Shown here: piece by piece, positions 54,303 to 62,731 of the stretch
How positions within the stretch are numbered: position 1 is the stretch's first letter
How the letters are laid out: every line of letters starts with the position of its first letter
Assembly: GCF_018780585.1 (NCBI RefSeq)
Contig: NZ_JADMJL010000050.1
Span: 1-64,000, forward strand
Direction of reading: 5' to 3'
Source of the DNA: Methyloversatilis discipulorum
GTDB taxonomy: Bacteria; Pseudomonadota; Gammaproteobacteria; Burkholderiales; Rhodocyclaceae
Length of the DNA: 64,000 nucleotides
Made by a program: the position numbers and the translations under genes
Notes under the pieces: model-generated
The model's input: the letters and a program-made list of their open reading frames with translations, nothing else
Told to the model about the DNA's origin: nothing
The model's database searches: none

Positions 54303-55319
54303 ATGCGCAAGATTATATGCTCCCTGCTGGTCGCCCTTTCAAGCGCGACCGCCTTCGCCCAGTCAGCGCCGCCGGCCCTCGCCGGCAACGCGCCGGACCG
54401 GCACGTCGTCAAGCCGGGCGACACGCTGTGGGGCATCGCCGGCCTCTTCCTGAAGGAGCCGTGGCGCTGGCCTGAAGTGTGGCGGCTCAATCGCGAGCAG
54501 ATCCGCAATCCGCACCTGATCTATCCCGGCCAGATCGTCTATCTCGATGATTTCGGCGGTTCGCCGCGGCTGCGCGTCGGTCAGCCGGTCAAGCTGAGCC
54601 CGCGGACCTACGAGGAAGCGGTCAAGGAACCGATCGCGTCGATTCCGCACAAGGCGATCGAGCCCTTCCTGACCCGGCCGATCGCGGTCGAAGCCGGCTT
54701 CAACGAAACGGCGCCGCGCGTCGTCGGCACCGAAGAGGGGCGCGTCTATCTGAGTGCCGGCGATACTGCATACGTGAGCGGCGTTACCGAAAACAAGCCG
54801 CTGTGGCATGTCTATCGCCCGGCAGCGCCTATCCGCGATCCGGAAACGAAGCAGGTGATCGGCTACGAAGCCGAATACCTCGGCGACGTGAAACTGATGC
54901 GCGAAGGCGAACCGGCCACCTTCCAGGTCGTGTCGGCGCAGTTCGAGATCGGTAAGGGCGACCGTCTGGTGCCGGCCCGTCTGCCCGAGGTCGTCGCCTA
55001 TGCGCCGCGTGCGCCGGAGCAGGACATCCAGGGCAGCGTTGCGCGCATCGTCGGCGGCGTGGCGTCGTCCGGCCGTCACAACGTCGTGCTGCTGAACCGC
55101 GGCTCCAACGACGGCGTCGAGATCGGCCATGTCTTTGCCGCCTATCTGGCCGGGACCAAGGTCGACATCCGCCAGGATCAGAAGATCGACACCTACCAGT
55201 TGCCGGACGAACGCTCCGGTCTGGTGTTCGTGTTCCGCGTCTACGACAACATTTCCTACGCGCTGGTGATGGACGCCAAGCGTCCGATCACCGTCGGCGA
55301 CCGCTTCCGCAAGCCGTAA
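54303..55319 (+). CDS. LysM peptidoglycan-binding exported protein
   Basis: A 338-residue protein. Signal peptide MRKIICSLLVALSSATAFA, then a LysM module at about 32-80 (HVVKPGDTLWGIAGLFLKEPW, NPHLIYPGQIVYL). The remaining 250 residues lack a named domain but contain FQVVSAQFEIGKGDRLVPARL and RIVGGVASSGRHNVVLLNRG, usual for the protein found before dprA in betaproteobacteria. It is likely a periplasmic wall-binding protein. dprA follows after three bases. Confidence 0.88.
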   Translation: MRKIICSLLVALSSATAFAQSAPPALAGNAPDRHVVKPGDTLWGIAGLFLKEPWRWPEVWRLNREQIRNPHLIYPGQIVYLDDFGGSPRLRVGQPVKLSPRTYEEAVKEPIASIPHKAIEPFLTRPIAVEAGFNETAPRVVGTEEGRVYLSAGDTAYVSGVTENKPLWHVYRPAAPIRDPETKQVIGYEAEYLGDVKLMREGEPATFQVVSAQFEIGKGDRLVPARLPEVVAYAPRAPEQDIQGSVARIVGGVASSGRHNVVLLNRGSNDGVEIGHVFAAYLAGTKVDIRQDQKIDTYQLPDERSGLVFVFRVYDNISYALVMDAKRPITVGDRFRKP

Positions 55320-55322
55320 GGC

Positions 55323-56405
55323 GTGCCGATCGCCAGCGACGCTTCGACCGCAGCCTGGCTGCGGCTGACGCTGACCCGCGGCGTCGGGCTGGAGACGCAG
55401 CGCCGTCTGCTGTCGGTGTTCGGCCTGCCCGAACACATCTTCGCGGCGGCCGGCACGGCGGTGCGGGCGGCGGTCGGTGAGCGCGCGGCGCGTGCCCTCG
55501 CTGCCTTCGACGGCGACGAACAGGTCGCGCGCACGCTGGCCTGGGCGTCACAGCCGGGCAACCACCTGATCACGCTGGCCGACGCCGCCTACCCGCAAGC
55601 CCTGCTCGAAATCGCCGATCCGCCGACGCTGCTCTACGTGAAGGGCCGGCCGGAACTGCTGAACAGCCGCGCGCTGGCCATCGTTGGCGCCCGCAATGCG
55701 ACCGCGCAGGGCGCGTCCAATGCCGAGCAGTTCGCGCGTGAGCTGTCGCGCGGCGGGCTCACCATCGTCAGCGGACTGGCGCTCGGTTGCGATGCGGCCG
55801 CCCACACCGGCGCGCTCGACGGTGTCGGCAGCACGGTGGCCGTGGTCGGCACCGGCGCCGACCGCATCTATCCGCCGCGCAACCAGGAACTGGCGCGGCG
55901 CATCGCCGAGCATGGCGCCATCGTCAGCGAGTTCCCGCTCGGCACGCCGGCGCTGCGCGACAACTTCCCGCGCCGCAACCGCATCATTTCCGGCCTTGCG
56001 CGCGGCGTGCTGGTGGTCGAGGCGGCGGCGCGCAGCGGCACGCTGATCACTGCGCGGCTGGCCGGCGAACAGGGGCGCGAGGTGTTCGCGATTCCGGGCT
56101 CCATCCATTCGCCGCTGTCCAAGGGCTGCCACCAGCTCATCCGCCAGGGCGCCAAGCTGGTCGACGATGCGCGCGACATCCTGTCCGAGCTGCAGCCGGC
56201 GCCGCCGCCCGAAGCCGCCGTGGAAGCGCCCTCCGGCGACGGCGACCCGCTGCTCGACGCGATGGGTTTCGACCCGGTCGGAATCGATGTGCTGTCGCAA
56301 CGTACCGGCTTGACGGCGGACACCCTCTCCGCCATGCTGCTCTCGCTGGAACTCGAAAACCGGGTGGCGCTGCTGCCCGACGGACGCTACCAGCGCATCA
56401 GGTAG
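55323..56405 (+). CDS. dprA: DNA-processing protein DprA
   Basis: A 360-residue protein that loads RecA onto incoming single-stranded DNA in transformation. It has a Rossmann fold with ALAIVGARNATAQG, VSGLALGCDAAAHTGAL, VVGTGADRIYPPRN and PLGTPALRDNFPRRNRIISGL, and a C-terminal winged-helix-like domain (GFDPVGIDVLSQRTGL). A GTG start at 55323 follows the LysM stop by three bases. With comM in the same window this supports competence. Confidence 0.95.
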   Translation: MPIASDASTAAWLRLTLTRGVGLETQRRLLSVFGLPEHIFAAAGTAVRAAVGERAARALAAFDGDEQVARTLAWASQPGNHLITLADAAYPQALLEIADPPTLLYVKGRPELLNSRALAIVGARNATAQGASNAEQFARELSRGGLTIVSGLALGCDAAAHTGALDGVGSTVAVVGTGADRIYPPRNQELARRIAEHGAIVSEFPLGTPALRDNFPRRNRIISGLARGVLVVEAAARSGTLITARLAGEQGREVFAIPGSIHSPLSKGCHQLIRQGAKLVDDARDILSELQPAPPPEAAVEAPSGDGDPLLDAMGFDPVGIDVLSQRTGLTADTLSAMLLSLELENRVALLPDGRYQRIR

Positions 56406-56487
56406 TACGGCAGTGCGCGTCGCGCGCTGCCGGGTTACAAACCCGCCGGTGGGCACGCCTGCCGACCGGCTCGCGCGGAGCCGAATC

Positions 56488-56949
56488 ATGATCGACGTTC
56501 TGGTCTATCTTTTCGAAACTTACGCGCACCTGGACAGTTATCCCGAGCCCAACCAGCTCGCACGCAAGCTCTCGGCCGCCGGTTTCGAGCAGGATGAAAT
56601 CGAGGAAGCCATGGGCTGGCTGTCCGGTCTCGAAAGCGCCGGTGGCGCCGAGAAGCCGCTGATCGCGGCTGAAAGCCGTTCCATCCGTCTGTACTCGGCC
56701 GCCGAACAGTCGCGCCTCGATACCGAGTGTCGCGGCTTTCTCGCCTTCCTCGAAGAGGCCGGCGCGATCAATGCGCTGACCCGCGAAATCGTCGTCGAGC
56801 GCGCGCTGGCGCTGGAAGACGAGGAAGTGTCGCTGGCCCAGCTCAAGGTGATCGTGCTGATGGTGCTGTGGAACCAGCAGGTCACGACGGACACGCTGGT
56901 GCTCGAGGAACTGCTGTCGGACGACGACGAGCCGCGCGCGCCGCACTGA
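56488..56949 (+). CDS. smg: Smg/DUF494 protein
   Basis: A 153-residue helical, acidic protein beginning MIDVLVYLFETYAHLDSYPE, the Smg family signature. It always lies near dprA and a topoisomerase gene; its function is not known. The C-terminus is acidic, LLSDDDEPRAPH. The start at 56488 is 82 bases after dprA, so it probably shares its transcript. Confidence 0.93.
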   Translation: MIDVLVYLFETYAHLDSYPEPNQLARKLSAAGFEQDEIEEAMGWLSGLESAGGAEKPLIAAESRSIRLYSAAEQSRLDTECRGFLAFLEEAGAINALTREIVVERALALEDEEVSLAQLKVIVLMVLWNQQVTTDTLVLEELLSDDDEPRAPH

Positions 56950-57033
56950 AAAGTGCGGGACCGCTGCCGCGGCGCAGGGCCTGCCCGGCCGGATGAATCG
57001 CAGCCCGCGTTTCGTCCGCCGGGTCAACTTGTC

Positions 57034-57063
57034 TTGCCTGTTCGGATTTTTTGTCCCTATCAT
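57034..57063 (+). promoter_or_regulatory. Candidate promoter of topB
   Basis: -35 TTGCCT (57034-57039), 18-base spacer and -10 TATCAT (57058-57063), in a locally T-rich stretch. Transcription would start near 57070, about 65 bases before the topB ATG. Confidence 0.55.
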
Positions 57064-57134
57064 GCGCCGCTTTCACGCCGCTTGAACCGGCGCGCATCCT
57101 GCGCGCGCAAGCCGGCGGCAGGTATCGGGCGGGC

Positions 57135-59768
57135 ATGGGCAAGAAACTGATCATCGCGGAAAAGCCGTCGGTCGCGCAGGACATTGCGCGCGCCGTGGGC
57201 GGTTTCACGCGCGAAGGCGATTACTTCGAGAGCGAGGACTACGTGCTGTCCTCGGCGGTCGGCCACCTGCTCGAACTGGCGGTGCCGGAGGAATACGAGG
57301 TCAAGCGCGGCAAATGGTCGTTCGCGCACCTGCCGGTCATTCCGCCTCGCTTCACGCTGAACCCGATCGACAAGACCGCCGAGCGGCTGCGCCTGCTCAC
57401 CCGGCTGATCAAGCGCAAGGACGTCGACGGCCTGGTGAACGCCTGTGACGCGGGGCGCGAGGGCGAGCTCATCTTCAATTACATCGTCGAGCACAGCAAG
57501 ACGAACAAGCCGATCGAACGGCTGTGGCTGCAGTCGATGACGGCGACCGCGATCCGCGACGGCTTCGCCGGCCTGCGTTCGGCGCAGGAAGTCGAAGGCC
57601 TGCGCCAGGCGGCGATGTCGCGCGCTGAGAGCGACTGGCTGATCGGCATCAACGGCACGCGGGCGATGACCGCGTTCAACTCCAAGACCGGCGGCTTCCA
57701 CCTGACTACGGTCGGTCGCGTGCAGACGCCGACGCTGGCCATCGTGGTGCGCCGCGAAGAGGAAATCCGCCGCTTCAAGTCGCGCGATTACTGGGAAATC
57801 GAAGGCCGCTTCGGCGTCGCCGCTGGCGAGTATCCCGGCCGCTGGTTCGACGAGAAGTTCAAGAAACCGGAAGGCGACGAACACGCCCGCGCCGAACGGC
57901 TGTGGGACGAGGCGAGAGCGAAGGCCATCCAGGCCAAGTGCGCCGGCAAGACTGGCACGGTGGAGGAAGAGGCCAAGCCCTCGACCCAGCTGTCGCCGCT
58001 GCTGTATGACCTTACGTCGCTGCAGCGCGAAGCCAACGGCCGCTTCGGCTTTTCCGCCCGCGTGACGTTGCAGATCGCGCAGGCGCTGTACGAGAAGCAC
58101 AAGGTGTTGACCTACCCGCGTACCGACGCGCGTGCGCTGCCCGAGGACTACCTGCCGACCGTGAACGACGTGCTGGCCCGCCTGCCGCAGACCTACGCGC
58201 CGCACGCCAACGAAATCGTCAAGCAGGGCTGGGTGCGCCCGAACAAGCGCATCTTCAACAACGCCAAGATTTCCGACCACTTCGCCATCATCCCGACCGG
58301 CACCGAACCGAAATCGCTGTCGGAGGCGGAAGCGAAGATCTACGACATGGTCACCCGCCGCTTCCTCGCGGTGTTCTTCCCGGCGGCCGAATACCGCATC
58401 ACGACGCGCATCACGCGGGTCGAGGGCGAAGCGTTCAAGACCGAAGGCAAGGTGCTGGTCAATGCCGGCTGGCTGGCCGTGTACGGCAAGGAAGCGGCGA
58501 TTGCCGACGACGAAGGCAAGGAGAAGGGCGAAACCGCGTCCGCCAGCCTGGTGCCGGTCAAGCCGGGCGAAAGTGCGCGCGTCAATGACATGATCGTCAA
58601 GGCGCTGCAGACCAAGCCGCCCGCGCGGTACTCGGAAGCGACGCTGCTGACCGCGATGGAAGGCGCCGGCAAGACCATAGACGACGAGGAATTGCGCGCC
58701 GCGATGGCCGGTCGCGGCCTCGGCACGCCGGCGACGCGTGCGCAGATCATCGAGAACTTGATACTCGAGAACTACATGCTGCGCGAGGGCCGCGAACTGA
58801 TTCCGACGGCCAAGGGCTTCCAGCTGATGATCGCGCTGCGCGGCCTGAAGATCGACGAACTGAGTTCGCCGGAACTGACCGGCGAATGGGAATACAAGCT
58901 GTCGCAGATCGAGCGCGGCGAACTGTCGCGTGACGCCTTCATGCGCGAAATCGCCGACATGACGCAGCACATCGTGCACCAGGCGAAGAGCTACGAAAGC
59001 GACACCATTCCGGGCGACTTCGCCACGCTGGACGAGAAGTGCCCGCGTTGCGGCGGCGTCGTGAAGGAGAACTACAAGAAATTCCAGTGCCAGAGCTGCG
59101 ACTTCTCGCTGTGGAAGATCGTTGCCGGCCGCCAGTTCGAGACGCACGAGATCGACACGCTGCTGCGCGAGCGCCAGGTCGGTCCGCTGACCGGCTTCCG
59201 CAACAAGATGGGCCGGCCGTTCAACGCGGTGATCAAGCTGAACGACAAGCTGGAACCGGAATTCGATTTCGGCCAGCCGCGCGAGGACGAGAACGCCGAG
59301 CCGGTCGATTTCTCGCAGCAGACACCGCTTGGTCCCTGCCCGAAGTGTTCGGCGCGGGTGTTCGAACAGCCGATGTCCTACATCTGCGAAAAATCCGTCG
59401 GTCCGGAAAAGAGCTGCGACTTCCGCTCCGGCAAGATCATCCTGCAGCAGCCGATCGAACCGGAGCAGATGCAGAAGCTGCTCGAAGCGGGGCGTACCGA
59501 CCTGCTGAAGGGCTTCGTGTCGTCGCGCACCAAGCGCAAGTTCTCGGCTTTCCTGGTGCGCCAGCCGGATGGCAAGGTCGGCTTCGAGTTCGAGCCGCGC
59601 GCAGTCAAGCCGAAGGCGGGTGCGAAGACGGCCAAGGCCGCGGCGGCCGATGCGGCGCCGGAGGCCGAAGCCGAGGCGCCGGTGAAGAAGACCGCGGCGA
59701 AGAAGACGACGGCCGCGGCAAAGAAGCCGGCCACCAAGGCGACGTCGACGCGCAAGAAGTCGGCCTGA
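57135..59768 (+). CDS. topB: DNA topoisomerase III with zinc-ribbon and basic tail
   Basis: An 877-residue type IA topoisomerase that relaxes or decatenates DNA by passing single strands. The Toprim domain has LIIAEKPSVAQDIARAVGG and NACDAGREGELIF; the active-site Tyr327 is in LTYPRTDARALP. After the core are zinc ribbons (CPRCGGVV...CQSCDF; CPKCSARV...CEKS) and two further modules. The last ~50 residues are almost only Lys and Ala (KKTAAKKTTAAAKKPATKA), a histone H1-like DNA-binding tail. The start at 57135 (MGKKLIIAEK) was chosen over a longer open frame. It is the topoisomerase found behind smg in betaproteobacteria. Confidence 0.94.
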   Translation: MGKKLIIAEKPSVAQDIARAVGGFTREGDYFESEDYVLSSAVGHLLELAVPEEYEVKRGKWSFAHLPVIPPRFTLNPIDKTAERLRLLTRLIKRKDVDGLVNACDAGREGELIFNYIVEHSKTNKPIERLWLQSMTATAIRDGFAGLRSAQEVEGLRQAAMSRAESDWLIGINGTRAMTAFNSKTGGFHLTTVGRVQTPTLAIVVRREEEIRRFKSRDYWEIEGRFGVAAGEYPGRWFDEKFKKPEGDEHARAERLWDEARAKAIQAKCAGKTGTVEEEAKPSTQLSPLLYDLTSLQREANGRFGFSARVTLQIAQALYEKHKVLTYPRTDARALPEDYLPTVNDVLARLPQTYAPHANEIVKQGWVRPNKRIFNNAKISDHFAIIPTGTEPKSLSEAEAKIYDMVTRRFLAVFFPAAEYRITTRITRVEGEAFKTEGKVLVNAGWLAVYGKEAAIADDEGKEKGETASASLVPVKPGESARVNDMIVKALQTKPPARYSEATLLTAMEGAGKTIDDEELRAAMAGRGLGTPATRAQIIENLILENYMLREGRELIPTAKGFQLMIALRGLKIDELSSPELTGEWEYKLSQIERGELSRDAFMREIADMTQHIVHQAKSYESDTIPGDFATLDEKCPRCGGVVKENYKKFQCQSCDFSLWKIVAGRQFETHEIDTLLRERQVGPLTGFRNKMGRPFNAVIKLNDKLEPEFDFGQPREDENAEPVDFSQQTPLGPCPKCSARVFEQPMSYICEKSVGPEKSCDFRSGKIILQQPIEPEQMQKLLEAGRTDLLKGFVSSRTKRKFSAFLVRQPDGKVGFEFEPRAVKPKAGAKTAKAAAADAAPEAEAEAPVKKTAAKKTTAAAKKPATKATSTRKKSA

Positions 59769-59777
59769 TCAGGTCCG

Positions 59778-59819
59778 GTCGGCGGCCACCCGGGCTTCAT
59801 CGCCCGTGTGGCCGCCGAC
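59778..59819. terminator. Hairpin between convergent topB and the metallo-hydrolase gene
   Basis: GTCGGCGGCCAC (59778-59789) pairs perfectly with GTGGCCGCCGAC (59808-59819), and the loop holds a small GGGC/GCCC hairpin. It could stop transcription from both sides. No T-run follows, so factor-independent action is not certain. Confidence 0.6.
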
Positions 59820-59829
59820 GAAGCCTGTC

Positions 59830-60768
59830 CTAGGCCGCTGCGCCGTCCAGCCACACCTCCAGCCCCTGCGCATTCAGTTCGATGTCCAGCCCCCACACGT
59901 CGACCGCCTGCTCGTGCGTGAGCCGGCTGCCGTGCGCGCGCAGTTCGTCCATCAGATAGGCGGTCAGCGCCGCCAGCAGGGCCTGCTTGCGGCCGTCGCC
60001 GGCACTGGCCGCGGCCTTTGCGATCGCCACGTGCGCGTCGATGCGCGACAGCAGCGCGCGGCCCAGCACCGGCACGCCGGTCACCTTGCCGTAGTGGGTC
60101 AGGAACATCGCCTCCGGCTGGCGTGACAGCAGGTGTTCGACCGATGCGCGCATCGCGACCGGGTCGAACTGCACCGGCGAGGTGGTCGGAAACATGAAGG
60201 CGCGGCCATCGACCGTGCATTCCGGATAGGCCAGACCGAAGGTGTCGCCGGTGAACCAGCTTTTCGACTGCGCGTCCCAGATGCAGTGGTGGTGCTTCGC
60301 GTGCCCCGGCGTGTCGACGAACTCGAGCCGGCGGCCGTTGAAGTCGAGCACGAAACCATCGTGCGTTTCGATCACGCGCGCGGCGTCGACCGGCAGGATG
60401 TCGCCGTACATTTCCGCCATCGCCTGTTCGCCATAGACCGCGGTGGCGCCGGCGATCAGCTTCGACGGGTCGATCATGTGGCGCGCGCCGCGCGGGTGCA
60501 CCACCAGCTGCGCATTCGGGAAGGCGCGCATCGCCGCGCCGGCGCCGCTGGCGTGATCCAGGTGCACATGGGTCAGGATGATGTAGCGCAGCGCCTCCGG
60601 CGCGATGCCCTTCTGCGCGAGTGCGGCCTGCACATTGCGCAGCGAGTGGCCGGTGCCGCAATCGACCAGCGCCGCCTGGTCGCCGGCGCGGACGAGGTGG
60701 ATGGCCGCCATGCCGTGGCGGATCAGGTCGGCGTCGATGGCCGAAATGTCGTGGTCGTAGTCGATCAT
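59830..60768 (-). CDS. MBL-fold metallo-hydrolase
   Basis: A 312-residue protein with the metallo-beta-lactamase fold: ILTHVHLDHASGAG (HXHXDH), DTPGHAKHHHCIWD and FTGDTFGL, with the last His in FLTHYGKVTG. It most resembles glyoxalase-II-like or flavin-type hydrolases of uncertain substrate. The start was set at 60768 (MIDYDHDIS); the frame is open about 14 codons further. It converges with topB. Confidence 0.88.
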   Translation of the reverse strand: MIDYDHDISAIDADLIRHGMAAIHLVRAGDQAALVDCGTGHSLRNVQAALAQKGIAPEALRYIILTHVHLDHASGAGAAMRAFPNAQLVVHPRGARHMIDPSKLIAGATAVYGEQAMAEMYGDILPVDAARVIETHDGFVLDFNGRRLEFVDTPGHAKHHHCIWDAQSKSWFTGDTFGLAYPECTVDGRAFMFPTTSPVQFDPVAMRASVEHLLSRQPEAMFLTHYGKVTGVPVLGRALLSRIDAHVAIAKAAASAGDGRKQALLAALTAYLMDELRAHGSRLTHEQAVDVWGLDIELNAQGLEVWLDGAAA

Positions 60769-60839
60769 GCAGCGCGCTCCGGGTGGGACTCGGTGCACAG
60801 TATGACGCACTGCGGCAGGTGCTTCCGCCGCCGGGGTGC

Positions 60840-61349
60840 TTACGCGCCGCGGCCGGCCTTGGCCTGTTCTTCCTGCATCAACTCCTCGAAGCGGGCGTCG
60901 AATTCCCTGCGCAGCTGGCGCCGCACCTGTGCGGCGGTGTGGCGCCGCTGCTCGTCCGGCGTCGACGGCAACAGCGTCGGCACTGGGCAGGGCCGGCGGT
61001 CGGCGTCCATCGCCACCATGGTCAGGTAGCAGGTGTTGGTGTGGCGCGTCGTGTGTTCGCGGATGTTCTCGGTCACCACCTTGACGCCGACCTCCATCGA
61101 GGTGGTGCCGGTGTAATTGACCGAGGCGAAGAAGGTGACCAGCTCGCCGACGTGGATCGGGCAGCGGAAGATCACCTGATCGACCGACAGCGTCACCACA
61201 TAGGACTGCGCGTAGCGCGCCGCGCAGGCGTAGGCGACCTGGTCGAGCAGCTTGAGCAGGGCGCCACCATGCACATTGCCGGAGAAATTGGCCATGTCCG
61301 GCGTCATCAGCACCGTCATGGTGAGCTGGTGTTTGGGCAGTTCGTTCAT
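60840..61349 (-). CDS. Acyl-CoA thioesterase (hotdog fold)
   Basis: A 169-residue single hotdog-domain enzyme. NFSGNVHGGALLKLLDQVAYACAARY with the Asp near residue 36 and VIFRCPIHVGELVTFFASVNYTG are typical of the YciA/ACOT-like group that hydrolyses acyl-CoAs. The substrate range is unknown. C-terminal residues are charged (ARFEELMQEEQAK). Confidence 0.9.
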   Translation of the reverse strand: MNELPKHQLTMTVLMTPDMANFSGNVHGGALLKLLDQVAYACAARYAQSYVVTLSVDQVIFRCPIHVGELVTFFASVNYTGTTSMEVGVKVVTENIREHTTRHTNTCYLTMVAMDADRRPCPVPTLLPSTPDEQRRHTAAQVRRQLRREFDARFEELMQEEQAKAGRGA

Positions 61350-61420
61350 CGTTGTCTACCGTGCGCCGGCGATGCCGGCGCGGGGGATGTCCGTCGGTGC
61401 CCGCGACCCTTCAGTGACGG

Positions 61421-61780
61421 TTACTCGCGCCGTTCGATGCGCCAGCCCGGTTTGTTGTAGTCGCGGACGTTGCTGTAGGGCGCGGTCGGATAGACGCTGG
61501 TGCCGTACGCATCGTCCTCGATGCGTACGCCCGGTTTGGAGTAATCCCGGATCTGGGTGCCGCGCAAGGTCGGGTAGACGTCCGTGGTGCGGCTGCGCGC
61601 GTTGGGCCGGATCAGCTCGCGCGGATGCTGTCCTATCATGCCGCCCGGGCTGGCGCCCGCCATGCCCTGTCCGTAGCCCTCGGGACCGAGCGGCGTGACC
61701 GGCACATGGCCGCTGCCACCGGCGAGAACGAAGGGCGATGCAATCAGCGTGCAGGCGGTGAGCAGAGTGCGGATATTCAT
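61421..61780 (-). CDS. Small exported protein with a duplicated RDY-KPG-RIE motif
   Basis: A 119-residue protein with a signal peptide (LLTACTLIASPFVLAGG). The mature part has two imperfect copies of a 22-residue unit, one with VYPTLRGTQIRDYSKPGVRIE split here as VYPT, RDYSKPG and RIE (residues about 67-88), the other with VYPT, RDYNKPG and RIE (about 95-116). No known family. The start at 61780 gives the signal sequence; upstream frame is not coding. Confidence 0.7.
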   Translation of the reverse strand: MNIRTLLTACTLIASPFVLAGGSGHVPVTPLGPEGYGQGMAGASPGGMIGQHPRELIRPNARSRTTDVYPTLRGTQIRDYSKPGVRIEDDAYGTSVYPTAPYSNVRDYNKPGWRIERRE

Positions 61781-61951
61781 GGCGACCTCCCGGTCGTGCA
61801 ACATGACTGGACACTTTGAGTGTAGTGCGAAAGCGCCGCGGCGCAGCGCGCAGCCCGACACGGCCGGGCGCATCGTGACGGAGTGTGGATTGGACGCCAC
61901 AGCCTGCGACGCGGCCGTGAACACCGTGCCGGCTTGTGGAATGATGCAGCC

Positions 61952-62731
61952 ATGACGACCGACGACCGCAATCCCTTCGAAGCCGCCCCGCCGCCGGGCG
62001 ACGATACGACCGCTCCCCTTGATGGCGGGGAGCCCGATTCGCGCAGCGTGGCGGCCGGCCAGGGGGTCGAGTGGCTGCGCCAGGGCTGGCAGGCCTTCAT
62101 GGCGGCGCCCGGCGTCTGGGTGGTGATCACGCTGCTGTGGGTGATCGCCGTCGTGGTGCTGAATCTGGTGCCGCTGTTCGGCATGATTGCCGCCACGCTG
62201 CTGGCAATGGTGACGGTGGGTGGGCTGATGACGGGCTGCCGTGCGCTGTCGCGCGGCGAGCCCTTCGGCGTGGCTCACCTGTGGGCCGGTTTCGGCGAGC
62301 GCATCAATCCGCTGCTGGCGCTGGGCGGCTGGTATCTGCTGGCCTCGCTGGCCATCGGCATGCTGGTCGTGCTGCTGTCGGCGATCAGTGCCGGTCTGGC
62401 CGGCGTTGCCGCGGTGGCGGGTCTGGCGGTGCTGATGGCGGCCATTCCGGCCATGCTCATCATCGCCGTCATGCTGATGGCGCCGGTGCTGATGGCGGTC
62501 TGGTTCGCGCCTGCCCTGGTCGTGTTCCACGACATGAAGGCGCTGGATGCGATGCGCACCAGCTTCTTCGCCAGCCTGCGCAATGCGCCGGCCTTCGTCG
62601 TGTTCGCGCTGCTCTACGTCGTGCTGGCGGTGCTGGCCTCGATCCCCGCCATGCTGGGCTGGCTGCTGCTGCTGCCGGTCACTTTCGGCGCGATGTACGC
62701 GAGCTACCGCGACGTGTTCGACCAGCGCTGA
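61952..62731 (+). CDS. BPSS1780-family membrane protein
   Basis: A 259-residue protein with an acidic, proline-rich cytoplasmic N-terminus (to about 40) and five or six membrane helices. GVEWLRQGWQAFMAAPGVWVVITL, GGLMTGCRALSRGEPFGVAHLWAGF and WFAPALVVFHDMKALDAMRTSF are the signature of the BPSS1780 family. Function is unknown. Its stop abuts that of the convergent photolyase gene. Confidence 0.88.
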   Translation: MTTDDRNPFEAAPPPGDDTTAPLDGGEPDSRSVAAGQGVEWLRQGWQAFMAAPGVWVVITLLWVIAVVVLNLVPLFGMIAATLLAMVTVGGLMTGCRALSRGEPFGVAHLWAGFGERINPLLALGGWYLLASLAIGMLVVLLSAISAGLAGVAAVAGLAVLMAAIPAMLIIAVMLMAPVLMAVWFAPALVVFHDMKALDAMRTSFFASLRNAPAFVVFALLYVVLAVLASIPAMLGWLLLLPVTFGAMYASYRDVFDQR

